Shown here: positions 48,092 to 61,545 of the stretch, in pieces | Layout of the letters: each line of letters starts with the position of its first letter | How positions within the stretch are numbered: position 1 is the stretch's first letter | Assembly (NCBI RefSeq): GCF_030463535.1 | Contig: NC_132880.1 | Span: 27,664,987 to 27,728,986 of the forward strand | From: Salminus brasiliensis | Lineage: Eukaryota > Chordata > Actinopteri > Characiformes > Bryconidae | Reading direction: 5' to 3' | DNA: 64,000 nucleotides | The notes under the pieces: generated by a model | The model's database searches: none | What the model saw: the letters and a program-made list of their open reading frames with translations, nothing else | What the model was told of the DNA's origin: nothing | Program-made: the position numbers and the translations under genes

Positions 48092-49973
48092 AGAGGAGAA
48101 CTGAGAAGGAAAGGAAATCATGTTGTTGTTTTTTTGTTGTTTTCTAAAGCAAGAGAGTTTAAGGACGGGACTGTTGAACAAGCCTCGGAGAAACGGCAGT
48201 TTGTGTACGTACTTGTTCCAAACTTGCACTACAAACACTTGCAGACTGTGTTTCTTTTGCGAGTGTGCAGTTTTTGATTAAGGCGGTGTTGTGCATGCCT
48301 GCAACAAGTACTTTGGTAAACAGTTCAGTAACCCTAGTCAAAGGGAATGCTCACGATGTCTAGAAGTAAACACTGTTCAGAATCCTTATTTTCCAAACTG
48401 TTCTGTGAGTATTGATCTTTCCCTGCAACACAGTGCCGTCTTTTTTGGTGGACGAATGAAGCTCCTGTCAATTTTCAAGGGTGATTGTCAACTCGTGTGC
48501 AGTGTTACCCGGACCTTATGAACATTCCTTTTATCGTTATTCTGGCTCATTTTCTTAGAAAGGTGGGTTTTACGAGATGACACAGGTGTAATTTTTTCTA
48601 TGACAAAAAAAAACATTGTATATTTTTGAACTGCTTAGGCACAGATAAGATTAGGAGAATAGGAGAGAGAGGAGTGGAGGACAAGACAACACAAAGAGAT
48701 TTTGACATAGGAAAAAATGTATATTTTTATACTTACAGGAACAGACAGGTGAAGAGATTTTGGAAATAATCTTTTTTGTATATTTTATATATGGGTGGGT
48801 AGGGGTAGCTGTAGAGAAAGAGGGCTATATGAAGATGTTTTCAACAAAATCAGGACGGAGCTTGTTGGGTGATATGATTTACACGTAAAGATTTATGAAG
48901 ATTGTTAGGAAGAGCCTATCAAGAAGAGCCGATACTGAAATGAAAGAATGTAAGAACGGGTTGAAACAGTCACACATAAGGGACAGAAGGTGAAGGTAAC
49001 AACAAAATGAGAGCTGCGGAGATTGGAAATATTTGTGTCGCGGATTTGTTAAAGCACTTAATTTGATGTCCTTCTTCCTCTGGATTTCTTTTTTTTTCCT
49101 CTTAAATTTCAGCATGTGTTTCGTCCTGAGTTAAGAGAGGAGAAAGAAAAAGAGATAGAAAGAGATTCTTGAAAGGAAACAGGAGCCCTGGACACTACCG
49201 CCCCGTCACTACATGTACAATAAGTTTCCCCATGTATATATTTTAAATGTTCAAGCTACAATGTCTTCATTTATATATAATATATATATATATACACATA
49301 CATACACATGCACACAAACTGGACCTTGGTTTGCACGGCCAGTATAAAACAACGCACAAAACAAGACTCCTTGTATGAAGTCAATACACACGTACAGTCA
49401 ATTGTTCAGCGCCATGGTCGCACTTTTCTCGCTCTATCTCTTTCTCTCCCTCCCTCCATTTTTGCTTTCCTGACGATGCTAGTTTGGAATTCCTTTTGCC
49501 CAGATTCAGTTGGCAGTGAGTGGGTTGCATGGTGGCGCATGCTTGCGTACTGTATGATCAGAACAGAGAAAAAAAACACACACACACCCTTGTGTGGACA
49601 ACTTGTCTTTTTTTTATATGGTGCTCACCCAGTTCCTTCACACATATACAGAAATTGACTGCCTATAACCCTGTTTCTCTTAATGGTTTAGTGCCCTTCC
49701 CCCCGCAACTGTACGGGGACACGAATATAGACAGAAACACATGTTTATAAAAGTCCCCAAACTAAACCCTTACAGAAAACGCACCCTAATACTACTGTAC
49801 CATTACAAAAACAATGTACCATTTTCTTATAAATATATATAAATATTGAATATTAAAGTATTATATCATTAGATATGTGTGTACATAATTATATGCTTGA
49901 ATATGTGACTGTAGATGTAATTTTACATAACTTTAATACATGTAGTATCTATACAGAAAATAATTATAATAAA
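48092..49973 (+). other. Probable dbp 3' UTR
   Basis: No coding sequence. It is AT-rich with a TA-rich stretch near 49275-49290. Late AT-rich sequence ends with AATAAA at 49968-49973, the best polyadenylation signal seen. The length of about 1.9 kb is plausible for this gene. Confidence 0.5.
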
Positions 49974-52547
49974 AAAAACAAAAAAGATCAGATTTTTTTG
50001 CCCAATTTGCTCAGGTGTCTAGAAGAATTATCAAAAGTCAATTTTTGTTTTTAAATGACTTGGGTGGATGAAGTACAATGTATCTTTCTCCGTAATATAT
50101 TGAGTTCTTGAGTAAAGGTAGAAATTACAAAAGTGCTGTTTTCATGTTTGCAGCCACATAAGTCTCATTTATACAAAATAACATTATATAAGACCTATAA
50201 TACCTCAAATGCATTAAGGTTTGATACATAAAGGGAACTCTGATTGGTCTGATTGATAGACAAGAAGGCTCAGTATGGTGCACATGTGCAATACTATTAC
50301 AATGTGTTGTATAATGCAAGCAAGTGGGCTGCATTTTCAGTTGGTTGGTTGCTCACTACCTTGTCCATGAAGGAAAGCACAGCTAAATATTTAACTCCAA
50401 TACATCATTCAGACCTTCTAGCTTTAACTAGAGTCTGACATTTCCCAGGAGCACCCACAACTAATGTCTTCTGAGTCCAGTGAATGACAGTTAGGATAGT
50501 ACTGTCTGACTAGTAGAGGAATTTTGCCAGTTTGTCATGTTTTTATAACAAACTACATTTCTTTGTACCTTATGAGGCTGCAGGTAGGGTGTGTTGGGCA
50601 CCGCTCCTGGGCTTGTGGGTTCAATCTTTGCTCTGGTCACTGTCCATGAGATGTTTGGTTTGTTCTCCCTATGTCTGTGTTTTCGCTGGGTGAAGTGTTT
50701 ATGCTAAGTTGCCCTTAGATGTTAGTGAATGGGTGTGTGTGATCCACCTAGCGATGGATAGGCACCCTTTCCAGGTTGTATTCCTGCCTTGCGCCCAATG
50801 TTTCAGAGTAGGCTGTGACCAGGAGTGGATAAAAACATGACTGTATGACCAGCAGGCCCTAACTGCCAGGGTTCCCTTTAAGTACATTCACAAGCAGATC
50901 ATTTTCTTACTTACTGAATGAATACTTTTACTGAAGGGACATTTTACCAACAGTACTACCTTTACTCAACTACTGAAGTCTTGTACTCTGTCCACCTCTG
51001 TTTTCAGACACATGTTTGAATTTGTCCTGGCAGCATAGTGTTCAGAGTATTCCATGGAAACCCATAGAAACCCACTACCAACTCATCTTGGGAAGGTTAA
51101 AAACAGTGCTGGACATAAAAACAACTTCTTTGTTAATTTTACACATACAACTTTAAATGTATCTCCTTATTTTTCCATTCTCGTTACTCTTCTTGCTAGT
51201 ATTATCATTGTTAATGCTATTATGATTAGTATTCTGACATTTGTTTCCCGGCATTTTCTTGCAACGGTCTTTCAAAGAAAATGCGATGCCGTCTTACCTG
51301 TGTAGTCACCATGCTATTTACAGTAACTCCAGATTCCAGTGAGACTGTTCGTTGTTGGCACAATCCACCAAGACTGTACATGGCCCCAAGTGCATTGTGG
51401 GGGCTGTTGTCTTGTCCTTGTACGTATGAGTTTATATAAGCTGATACAAACAAATGAGAATTGAGCAACTGTTTTCTTCTTCTCCTGGAGGAATTTGAAC
51501 TACTCCTTCTGCCATCATTGACTTGGTGCTGCTTTTGCTGCCAAGGGCCACGTGTCAAAGGAGAACATTGTTTTTGTTATATTGGAACTGTTTGTAGAAG
51601 CTTAAATCGAAACTTTTGACAGTGCTATTTTTCTATGTAACTCTGTGTACACATTAAGAGATTTCACGGGCATTGGTAGCCCATCCTCTCTTTGCAGCGA
51701 TGGTATTCTACCAGATGTTATTGCGGGTATTGTATTCATCCTTTTTTTTTTCCTTTCCACATGTGGAATATTAACAGGTCCCTGTTTGTGACTGTTATGA
51801 ACTACAAATCCCAAGAGCATACCACTATCGAACTTCACTGATAATGTTTGTTATTCCTACCTTTAGGGATGCAGGGAAATGTGGTTTTGCCTTTTTCCCT
51901 GACACACCAATAAATAACTACCCTTATTCACTGATACAAACCCCATTTTCATTCTGATCTTTTATTTTTATGTTACACAAGATAATAGAAGAAAACAGCT
52001 TCTTGGAATGGGAGCACTGTAAGATTGTGTCAAAGATGAACATGTGTGAATGTGCATGGATAAGCTAGGAAACAATTTTTTGTGAAATTTGGTAGCTAAA
52101 CAAGGTCAGAAAATCAACATCTAGATCAGATCATCTCAGTAGGTGCTGTATATGTCCTGGTAGAAGGACAGAACCCAGAGCAGTAGCCAGCTAACTGTAT
52201 GTTATACTAACCTCTCTTTAACAGTTTGCAAAGTTCTCCTATAGGCTCTCCAATAGGCTAACATAAATTGCGACAAACGAAAACTAGCTCACATGCTAGC
52301 TTTGCTCTACGTCTAAATATGTGTATTGTTCATAGCATGCACAGTTTAAACCAGCTGCATGATCTAATCCTACCAACTGACAAGCCTGGGCACACTCCCA
52401 ATGGGGTGTCCAGGCCTGCCTGCATAAACTGCTCATTACCCTTTTCCAACAAAAAACATTAGCCTTAGCCTTTCCTCATGACCTATGAGGGGACATACAT
52501 TAGAGTTCGGCTGAGCATGGGAACTCTTCCTTATTAGAAGACTGAGC
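49974..52547. other. Intergenic DNA downstream of dbp
   Basis: No gene was recognised. It contains the SINE-like repeat at 50575-50870 and a GT-poor, AT-rich remainder. Confidence 0.45.
50575..50870 (+). mobile_element. SINE-like dispersed repeat
   Basis: The order 'gggcttgtgggttcaatc' (B-box-like GGTTCAATC), 'tgttctccctatgtctg', 'ctaagttgcccttagatg', 'gcgatggataggcaccctttccaggttg' and 'attcctgccttgcgccc' matches a repeat common in fish, recalled from memory. A tail and target duplications are not clear. Confidence 0.5.
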
Positions 52548-55259
52548 ACATGTGTTTGTGATTTAATCAGTAGAGGGTTCATGGGAAATTGAGTCTTTAG
52601 CACTGACAGGTTCAATGGGAGCGACTGGAAGCAAGACAGGCCCCCCTCCTCCACCAAAGGAGTCAAGGGCGGCCAAGAGATTCAGAGGCACCAGGAGAAA
52701 CCACACCTCTACAAACCTAAAAATCCCTGGTCTTTAGACTTACAGTTACACCAAGATGCTTAAAAAACACTGACCAGACCTGGGAGACCCCTGTCGGAGA
52801 CAATGTCCTCTTGTACACCAAACCGTCTGAAAACATAATTAAACACAGCTTGGTTATATGTGTTTCCTCTGGGATGAATGAACACATTTTCAGCCTACTA
52901 GACATTGTTCAGGGATACTAGTATTCACTAGAGCTTGACCAGTCTCCTCCCCTACACCTTATCTACTGGGAGCTATTACAACACTGCTAGATATGTGCTC
53001 AGGTTTGTGAGTGGTGGGCGAACTCACCTCAGAACAACAGATGCAAGACAAGGCATTAGCTTTAGTGTTACAATTACCTGGATGATATGTGACACTGAAT
53101 TGGATTCTTGTGATCAATGAGAATTAAAAAGGGATGAGAAGCTCCCCCTAACAAGCGATACCATTCTTCCAGTGCTAATTTGATGGCTAGCAATTTAACA
53201 TTGTAATTACATAATGCCGGAGTTTGTTAGTTTGTGGGAACAAAATGAGAGGTGGTAAGGTTAGATGGTAAGTCAGCATACTACACAGATCTCAAAAGCA
53301 TCCACCTCTATTACAAAAGGTTCAGCAGAATTAGGGTGCTTCAGAGTGGGTATGGACATCTAGGCCTCTTTCAAAGTCTGAAAGGCAGACACCCTGAGCA
53401 CTAATAATCTAGAAGGAGGCTAGGTGTTAAATTGAACTTGCACTTCCCAGCCTTGATGTATACCTGCTTCTCTAGTAACCTGGCCAAAACTTTCTCGCAA
53501 TCAGTAAAGTATATTGAAATGTCTTTAATTTAAGCAATAATGTAGCACTCTAACATGTCCCATAGGACATCATTGATAAAAGCTTGGAACATAGGGGGTG
53601 TGTTCAACAATCCGAATGGTAGGCCAATGTACTCAAAGTTCCCTTTAGTGCTGGCAAATTCAGTCTTCCTCTCATCACGCTCCTTAATGTGCACTAGGTT
53701 GTAATGTGCACTACGAAGGTTGAGTGTAGAGAAAAGGGACAGCCCCTCAGCTTTTACTTCTACAGGTACCAATGGGAGACGATATGAGTATTCATTGGTT
53801 ACTTGGTTTAAATCATGATAATCTATACAAGGTCTTAAACCACCATCTTTCTTTTTGACAAAGAAGAAACCAGCTGCAGTTGGGGATGTAGAAAAATGAC
53901 TAAAGTCCTTTTCCAATACCTCCAGAACGTACTTCTCCGTGGCCCACTCTTCACAAGGATTCTGGACTTTTGAATGTTAAATTAGATTGAGGGGGTTAAA
54001 GCACCCTCCCTTGATTGTATAGCAGAATCATAGGAACAACATGAAGGACATTCAGTGGTGCTGATCTTGAGTAGTCTCTGGACTGTGTATGGTTGTGGAA
54101 CCTACAGAGACACTGAGATAGACTACACCATTTTTATGACAATACAGAGATCAAGAAATTATTTTTGCTCTGAGATCTTCAGTTTGAAGGGCACTTGAAG
54201 ATATCTCATCGCGACTCGTTACTCTTGAGACAGTTCCCTCTCCTCTCCAACTGGATCCGCATCTACAGCAGCCGGTTTTTAGGGGTGCTTTGAGAGTGTA
54301 TGAACTTCCCCTTGGTGCCAGAGTCAATTAAGGCTGGAAACACAGAGACAGAACTCAGGCAGTAAAGAGGCAGTTCCATGCAGAGAATGCTTTCTCAGCG
54401 TTGGCGCCTGAGGTTTGTGCAGATGAGCCCGACAGTCACGTAAAATGTGACTAGCAACTTTGCAATACATGCACAAGAAGTCTCCATTTAGCCGGGAAGA
54501 TCTTTCCTGCGGTGGCAGATGTGAAGAATCGCACAGCATAGGTTCGGGGAGCAAGGGACAGGCCCAGTGGGCTAAACAGAAATCTGAGGTGTTGTGGCAG
54601 CAGAAGCTTTTTTTGGCATTCTGCTATGTCTCAACTAATTTAAACGAATGGAGAGAGAAATGACTTTGTCCAGAGGTAAATTTTCATCTTTCTAAGCAGT
54701 CTGAGGAAGGACATTATTAGCACAAACGCTAACAATAAGGCATGTTTGTTTCACCCATTACCAGCAGCAAGAGTATGAATCTCGGGTGCATATTTGGCAA
54801 CTGAGCGATTGCCCTGGTAAAGCTTTGTAGTAGTTCACTCTGTGAGCGTTCCTCATGAGGATGGCCAAAAAACAGTTTAATGCTTCCAATAAAATTTATT
54901 TATGAAGATGATTGGACCTATGGCCAATCTATGAGGTCTTATTAGAGCTGGGGGGCAAAAACCAAAAATAAATGCAACACTAGTTGCTAGTAAAAAACAC
55001 AGTTGTTATCTGCCTATCCTGTCTGCTTACGTGGAAAATGTTCTGAGCAGTAACAGAAGGGTTAGATGACATAACTGGGTGAGGGAGTTCTTAAGGCCTG
55101 TAGGAGACTAGAGAGATCCTGGTATACTGGTAGTAAGGTCGCCCTGCTGCAGAATTAACAATCCTGGACATGTGGGTGTGATGTAACCAGTCGAGAGTTC
55201 ATGGGAATTGAAGTCCTTAGCACTGACGGGTTTAATGAGTGTGACTGGAAAAATGACAC
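52548..55259 (-). mobile_element. Decayed Ty3/gypsy-type LTR retrotransposon
   Basis: Related 92 bp direct repeats lie at 52548-52639 and 55168-55259 (ATGTG, GTTCATGGGAA, TTAGCACTGAC, GACTGGAA), consistent with LTR fragments. Between them on the minus strand, in the expected order, are a CCHC zinc knuckle (CMYCKVASHILRDC, near 54455-54500), a protease-type ALIDSGT motif (54317-54334), and a reverse transcriptase core (53530-53916: FFVKKKDGGLRPCIDYHDLN, GLPFGLLNTPPMFQ). The motif A aspartate is replaced by asparagine (LNLRSAH), and a stop falls where the YxDD box should be. No integrase was recognised. The element is dead. Confidence 0.8.
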
Positions 55260-57919
55260 AAGTCTTTAAAGGTATAAATGAATAGGGAAAATGGAAAAGT
55301 AATTGAGTAATTTGAGTAGTTTTCAATACTCTACTCAAATAAGAACAAATCTTTCAAAATATTACTGAAGTAAGCAACAGTAACAAAGTACATCACTACC
55401 TGTGGTAAACAAAAATGTTTCATATAGATACAGTACATATGTCATATTACATGCAAGCTCTTTCTCCTGCACATCCACTTTCACCTTTATTATATACCTA
55501 CAATCGCTACTCAAACTATAGACCACATTGGCTAAAACACTTGATAGGGTCAAGTAAACTGTTAAACTGGTTCAAGCAGTGTTTTGGTGAGGCCGTCAGC
55601 CATACAATGTCAAATACTGCATTAGTGAAAGAGTTAGAGTTGTCCCTCACCCCTAAAACAATTGTATATTCCAATAAGTTTATACACTTGTTTTTGGTCA
55701 CATATGTCGGGTGTGCATTTCACTATATAGCAATATTTCATGTCTTCGCTTTATAAGTGGCCTGAATTTCAGTGCTATAATAAGTTTGACAATATTGGTG
55801 CTTTCTATGATGTTTATTAACAGCTGTGCGGTTTGGAATGCAGTCTGTGATGCTAGTGCTAAGAGGTAAAGAACAGTGGAACATTCAAAATACTACTCAC
55901 AGCTAAACATTCATGTTGGAAGATTATAAGACATGCATGTAAATTATTATTTACTCAGATGTGTTTTATAGGATTTAGGTTAGATGACATTCAGTAGCAT
56001 TTATAATGCCATCTATAAACGTCACTCCCCTTCTGAACTCATACAGCCCCATATTAACACACTACCTCCCTCATGTTCCACAGTTGGTGCTAGTTCTGGC
56101 CAGGTCCATGCCAAACTCCATCAGATCCAAACAGGTTAACCTTAGTTTCATCTGACCAGAGAATGTGCTGCTGATATTCATAAGACTTCTATTTATTCTA
56201 TCCCTTAGCAAACTTTAGTCTTGAAGTTTTTGTTGATTTACTGCAAAATGCTAAATAAACAGTCATGAAATGCAAACATACGTTTGTTTCTTTATTCGTC
56301 TTATTTTTTAGTAAAATTATGAATATGTTGGTAATATTTGTTTTGATGATTATTGTTTTATTTTTGCATTTTTGAAGAACAGATCCTTGTGCTATATAGA
56401 CAAGCAACAATTGCAATATAATATATATTATACGACACAATGTAAGACACTCACTCACAGTCAGGAATTTTAATAATGCATCATGCTAAACCTTGTGTTT
56501 ATATTTGTTTACATTTTCTTTTTTTTTTTTGTCTTACAAAGATCTGGTCCAGATTTTATTATGCAGCACTTCAAGCAAAGTAGATTTTGAGAGCATAATG
56601 GATGCTAAAAGGGCAGACATTGGTGAAATAGAACTTTTAAGCTGTAAAACAGCACCTTACTTTGCCAGTGTGAAATGTATTTCTTTTTACATACTCTTTT
56701 ATTTATTATAGCAATATTTTACAATTTAAATAATACTGATGAATCTGTATTTCTATCTATATTTCTATCTATATTTCTATATCTATATATCTAAATGGAT
56801 GAATACATATTGATCTGTATTATAACTCTGGTCATTGTTGCATTGCCATTACATTTTGGTAAGGGATAAACATTACTCACAGTCAGAAGCACATTTTCTT
56901 TGTTGCTTTAGTTACAGGGGATATTTGATGATGGATGCCAGTGCCACCACAGAACCCCAACATGCCACTAAACAAGAGGCAAGTCTACCTAGTAGGGTAA
57001 TTTCCTTAAAACTAATCACCATGTTCATGCATTCATATACGTACATCTAGCACTAAGTTTATACCTCTACTCTGATTTTAATGAATTTTACAGTACCCAC
57101 TGTCTTTGGTCTTCAGGAATTACAGTGTGATTAACTGTGCTGGCTTCCGAAATGATCTTTTTGAAGTATTCAGTATTCAGTTGTATTGAACTGAACATAA
57201 CTTACTTAGCAAGGCATTTTCTGGCTTGCTGGCTGACATCCATCCAGTTAATTACACCGAGATTTGAGCCAATACCTGACAAGTAAATCATTTCTATAAT
57301 AGAAGTCTGTTGGGTACGACACTGAATGCTTAAAATTGCATTTGGTAAATTGACTTTGGCATCTCCTTCTGCCAGTGTTATCTAGTTATCGGCAGCTTGT
57401 GAATGGTCTTGTAAGACAAACGCTCTCTCCTGGCTTGCATTCGCTGCAGTTGTGGGGTTACTAAAATCCCATCCCAACTCGACTAACCCAATTCATTTAA
57501 TATCAAGTGCTTTCAATGAAGTCTTACTACATAGTCAATAAGACTATATAGTTCGTGTTAGGTATGTCTTGGGGAGGATTGGGTGATAAGGGGTTTGTTT
57601 GACTGGTTAATGAACCCAGCTAGCTTTAGTAGCTATATATTCTCTTTCCAAAAACATTCCTCTCCATTTAGTATTATTGCCGTCACTTACTTACTGATTG
57701 GCTGATGGACTAACTGACTGTGGCCCTCTTAAAAGTAGTAAATGTGGTCTACATCTTAAGGCTTGGGGACAAAGGCTTAAGTCTTTTAGCAGGCAGGGCC
57801 ACATGAAATGGCACATGAAACAAAATAGATTTAATATTTTATGCCACATCATCAAAAGTAACATTACTTTTTTAAAATAAAGAGAAGATATTATGGTTTG
57901 AAACTCCTTGTTGTTGAAA
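55260..57919. other. Intergenic DNA with a small Tc1-like fragment
   Basis: AT-rich sequence. At about 56040-56170 'cctcatgttccacagttgg' and 'tttcatctgaccagagaatg' read as antisense Tc1 transposase wording. A TATCTATATTTC-type simple repeat lies at about 56750-56792. No gene was recognised. Confidence 0.45.
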
Positions 57920-58560
57920 TGCCAGATCCAAAACTAGGACTTGCAGGTCTTTATTGAACACATGCATTCAACATTCAAAGTTGTAGCGGAAAAGTAAACA
58001 AACCATTGGAAATATTAGATGGTTGACCCCCCACCCCTTTGGCAGCAATAACCTCAACTAGGCGCTTCCTGTAGCTGTGGATCTCGGACCTGCACATCGT
58101 TTTAGTTCATTCTTCCTGGCAGAACTGCTTTAGCTCTGTCACGTTCCTTGGATGCCTCGTGTACGACTCTCTCCAATTCAATCCATAACATTTCTATAGG
58201 GTTAAGATCTGTCTCTCTGGGTTGTTTCTTTACCTCATTGGTGAGTCTCCGTTGTTCTAATAGGGTCATTTTGACTGGGCACCCACGTCTTGGCAGAGTA
58301 GCCACAGTCCCAAATTGTCTCCATTTGTAGATTGTTTGTTCACTGTAGACTGGTGAATTTCTAAAGTCTTTAAAATCACTTTGTAACCCTTTCCAGCTTT
58401 ATGTAAATCAGTAATTGTGGATCGTAGAGCCTCTGAACGCATGGCTCACGTAGACGTATCCTTCTTGTGCTGGGCAAACCTCAAAAAGTTTAAGTGGTTT
58501 TTATCAGTCAAAGTAGCTCTAGTCCACACCTCCAAACTCATTTTCTTAAGAAGAGTCCAG
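57920..58560 (-). mobile_element. Tc1-like transposon remnant
   Basis: On the minus strand a frame reads LPRRGCPVKMTLLEQRRLTNEV, then ETDLNPIEMLWIELERVVHE after a deletion. The latter is the Tc1-type DLNPIE segment with its catalytic-region glutamate. Upstream DNA-binding-domain-like sequence extends to about 58500. The sequence joins DNA-binding and C-terminal parts directly, so the central catalytic part is missing. Confidence 0.7.
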
Positions 58561-59974
58561 GTATGCTAACATCTCCAATTAGCATACTTTATGTATGTAT
58601 ATGTACTGTACATATATACATACATATAATGTATATATACTTTTTGTTCTCAATGAAGACATTTATGATAAGAATTTTGTGTTATTATTTTAGGCGCCTT
58701 ATACACTATATTGGCAAAAGTATTCGTTTGCCTGCCTTCACACATATATGACCTTGAGTGACATTCCATTCCGGATTGCCATGAGTATGCAAGCATCACA
58801 ATACGATACAATATGACAGAAAAGACACTGGGCATACGTCATAGGCCTCATAAATCATAAATCACTAAACACATTTTGTGTATAATTCATTTCATAAACA
58901 GTGATGCAGGGATAAATGTATTGATTTTCTTGCCATGAGTGAATATATATGTTACTATATTGATATTTTTCATAAAGTCTAACTCACTACCACACAATCC
59001 CACCCACGGTTTGACTGTTTCTTCCTAAAAAGCCATGAAGCTGGACAGGTGGTTTGTCTCATTAGTCAGTGGGAGAACTTGCAAGAAGCTTCCTCTAAAA
59101 GTTTTATAATGTTTTGTGAAGCGCTGGCCTTCACCAGGAATGTTCTAATGAAGGTGGACGAAACACACGAATCGATTCTTGAGGGAGGTATGCAGCTGCT
59201 TCAATGCTCTCAGTGTTGCTGAGAAATATTTTAGCTCCCATAGACGACTTAATTGCCTCCTAAGTGACATGCACTGCTATATTCATCCTCTATTCTCTAC
59301 TGACTTTTTTTGGAGGAAAATAAAGGAAATGCCTGTGTGTCCATGTACTGTTGTGTGTGTATTTCAAAGGCTACATTATAGACCATTATCACACTGCCGT
59401 GTTCATTAGTAAATAGTAAGTTTAGGTCGTGTTGCAATGGCTGAAGCTACTGTCCTTTCCTAAATACACCATCAATTTACCCAAACACACTTACTAGAGT
59501 TTTCACTCCATCCAGTTTAAAAATGGTCAACTCCAGCTGAAAAACTCATTATGTGTCATTTTTTAACCAGGCAACCAATGCAATGAGAGTTCATCTGAAC
59601 CGGAGTGAAGGCAGGGCAAAAGGGTGCGACAGATTTACTCATGTTTGTAATTAAAAATGCTAATTAATTCATTCAGCATTCATTCAAACTGTTTTCAGCA
59701 AGGTTTGGTTACAACCCTTGAGGAATAGACCCCTAAGTGCTGGGTTAATGTAGAACAATTATAAGTCTCTCATTCCTAGTCATGGTGTTCAGGGCGCTCG
59801 CTAATGTTGTTAATGTAACAGATAGAGAGTGGGAGGAGTTAAACCTGCTGGATTTTTTCTCTGTCAAAATGAAGCTCAGTAAGTGCTAGTCTTTAGCCTG
59901 CCCATTCAGAGATTACCTTTTTGGTAACAGGAGCAGGTAAAATTCTGATGACATGTTCACATTTAATAAAAACA

Positions 59975-60021
<47 letters not shown>

Positions 60022-60349
60022 TGTTTATACAAGCTCTTGAAAGGCTCTAAGGTAAGAGGTCTTGTTCATTAGAGCAGTGTGATGTGTCATGCCTCAGTGG
60101 AAAACAGATGTGAGACCCTCTGCTGCATTTTCCCTCCAATTCCCTACTAACTAATCCCCCCCTCTCTGTACCGTGACAACTGGAGATGTACAGTGCTCTG
60201 TCCCTCTGCCTCAAATTCCTGTCTCCTTAGCAACCAGCTAGTAACATCACACTGCTGAGGCCCCATGCTCACTCTAGGGGCAAACTCTGAGAACATACCA
60301 GTAAAAAGTGTGTTATCTTTACAACCGTGCAGACTGCAGTTGCTGCTTG
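58561..60349. other. Intergenic DNA with a GT microsatellite
   Basis: (GT)n at about 59979-60014. A short TA/CA-rich stretch lies near 58595-58640. No gene was recognised. Confidence 0.5.
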
Positions 60350-61545
60350 TTTGAGGGGTTTTCTGCTGTTAGCTTTGCCTTATGAAGCTCTGGGGTTGCT
60401 TTTGCAGTATGATTTGGGTCATTATCCATCTGAACTGTGCAGTGCCATCTATTCATAATTCTATACACTTCTGTCAACAGTTACGTCATCAATAAACACC
60501 TCAGACCCAGCTCTAGCTAAACCGGGCAGTTAAACAAGCCCATGCCATAACAGTGCCTCCATCATTTTTAACAGATGCTGTGCCAGGCCTGAAACTGCTA
60601 ATCAGTCAATTGTACAATTACTTTTGAGTCTGTGAAAAGAAAGAGACTGTGTTAAACATGCCTGTAATTCCCAAACAGTTAATACAGTTTTTTTTATTTT
60701 TGAGGACGTAGTTTACCTTTAGTTCACATTTTTACATGTCACTCTGTGGCAAGCTCCAATGAGAGCCATGAGTAGCCAAATGCTGTGTTTAGTTGTGCTA
60801 AACATGTCTTCTGTTACTGTGTCTAAATACCTCAACCGGGAATTCATCTGTCCAAAGCACATTGTCCCAGAAGTTCTGGTCTTTATCCACATGTTCTCTG
60901 GAAAACGTTGTTCTTGCCCTGATGTTTTTTTGATAGCAAGGGTGTTCTTCTTGCACATCTCCCATGAAAATCTCCCAAACTTGTGCCATCTTTTTCTGGT
61001 TGTACATGCTGTACTTTAAAATCAGCTGTGGGAGGGAAGTTTTAGGAATGTCTGAGACCTACACACATCACGGTTTGCTCTTGGGTTGAACTTGACCCAG
61101 CCATGTTGGCAGTTGTTTTAAATCAGCTGTAAATTACTTTCTGGACACTGAAACGGGTGATTTCTAAGCACTTTGAGAAATTTAAACCCTTTCAGACTCA
61201 TATGCATCTACAACCTTCTTTCTGAAGGTTTCAGAGATCTCTTTGGATCTTCCCATTGTGATACCACTTACTTCAACAATCAAGAGCAAACCAAATGTCT
61301 GAGGTTTAAATAACGCAATCTCCTCCAAAATTCCTCCTCACCATGTTGTTGCTTATGTGGGGATGTGATAACCTTTTCCTCACAAGAAAATTGCATTTCT
61401 ATTTTTTTTTATTACTTCTTTAGGTTCCTTTGTTTAGTTATATTACCTTCATCTCTCAGTATTGTTTAAATGAAGATCAAATGTTTAAAAATGTTCAAAA
61501 CAAGATTTTCATGAGGTGCCATCATTTTTGACAACATACACTCTG
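60350..61545 (-). mobile_element. Tc1-like transposon remnant
   Basis: Antisense wording of a fish DNA-transposon transposase: 'gattcatctgtccaaagcacattgtcccagaag' near 60840-60875 (minus strand: FWDNVLWTDEFPVEVFRHSN) and 'tttcagagatctctttggatcttcccattgtg' near 61230-61260. WDNVLWTDE contains the first catalytic Asp of a DDE transposase. Multiple stops are present. Confidence 0.65.
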
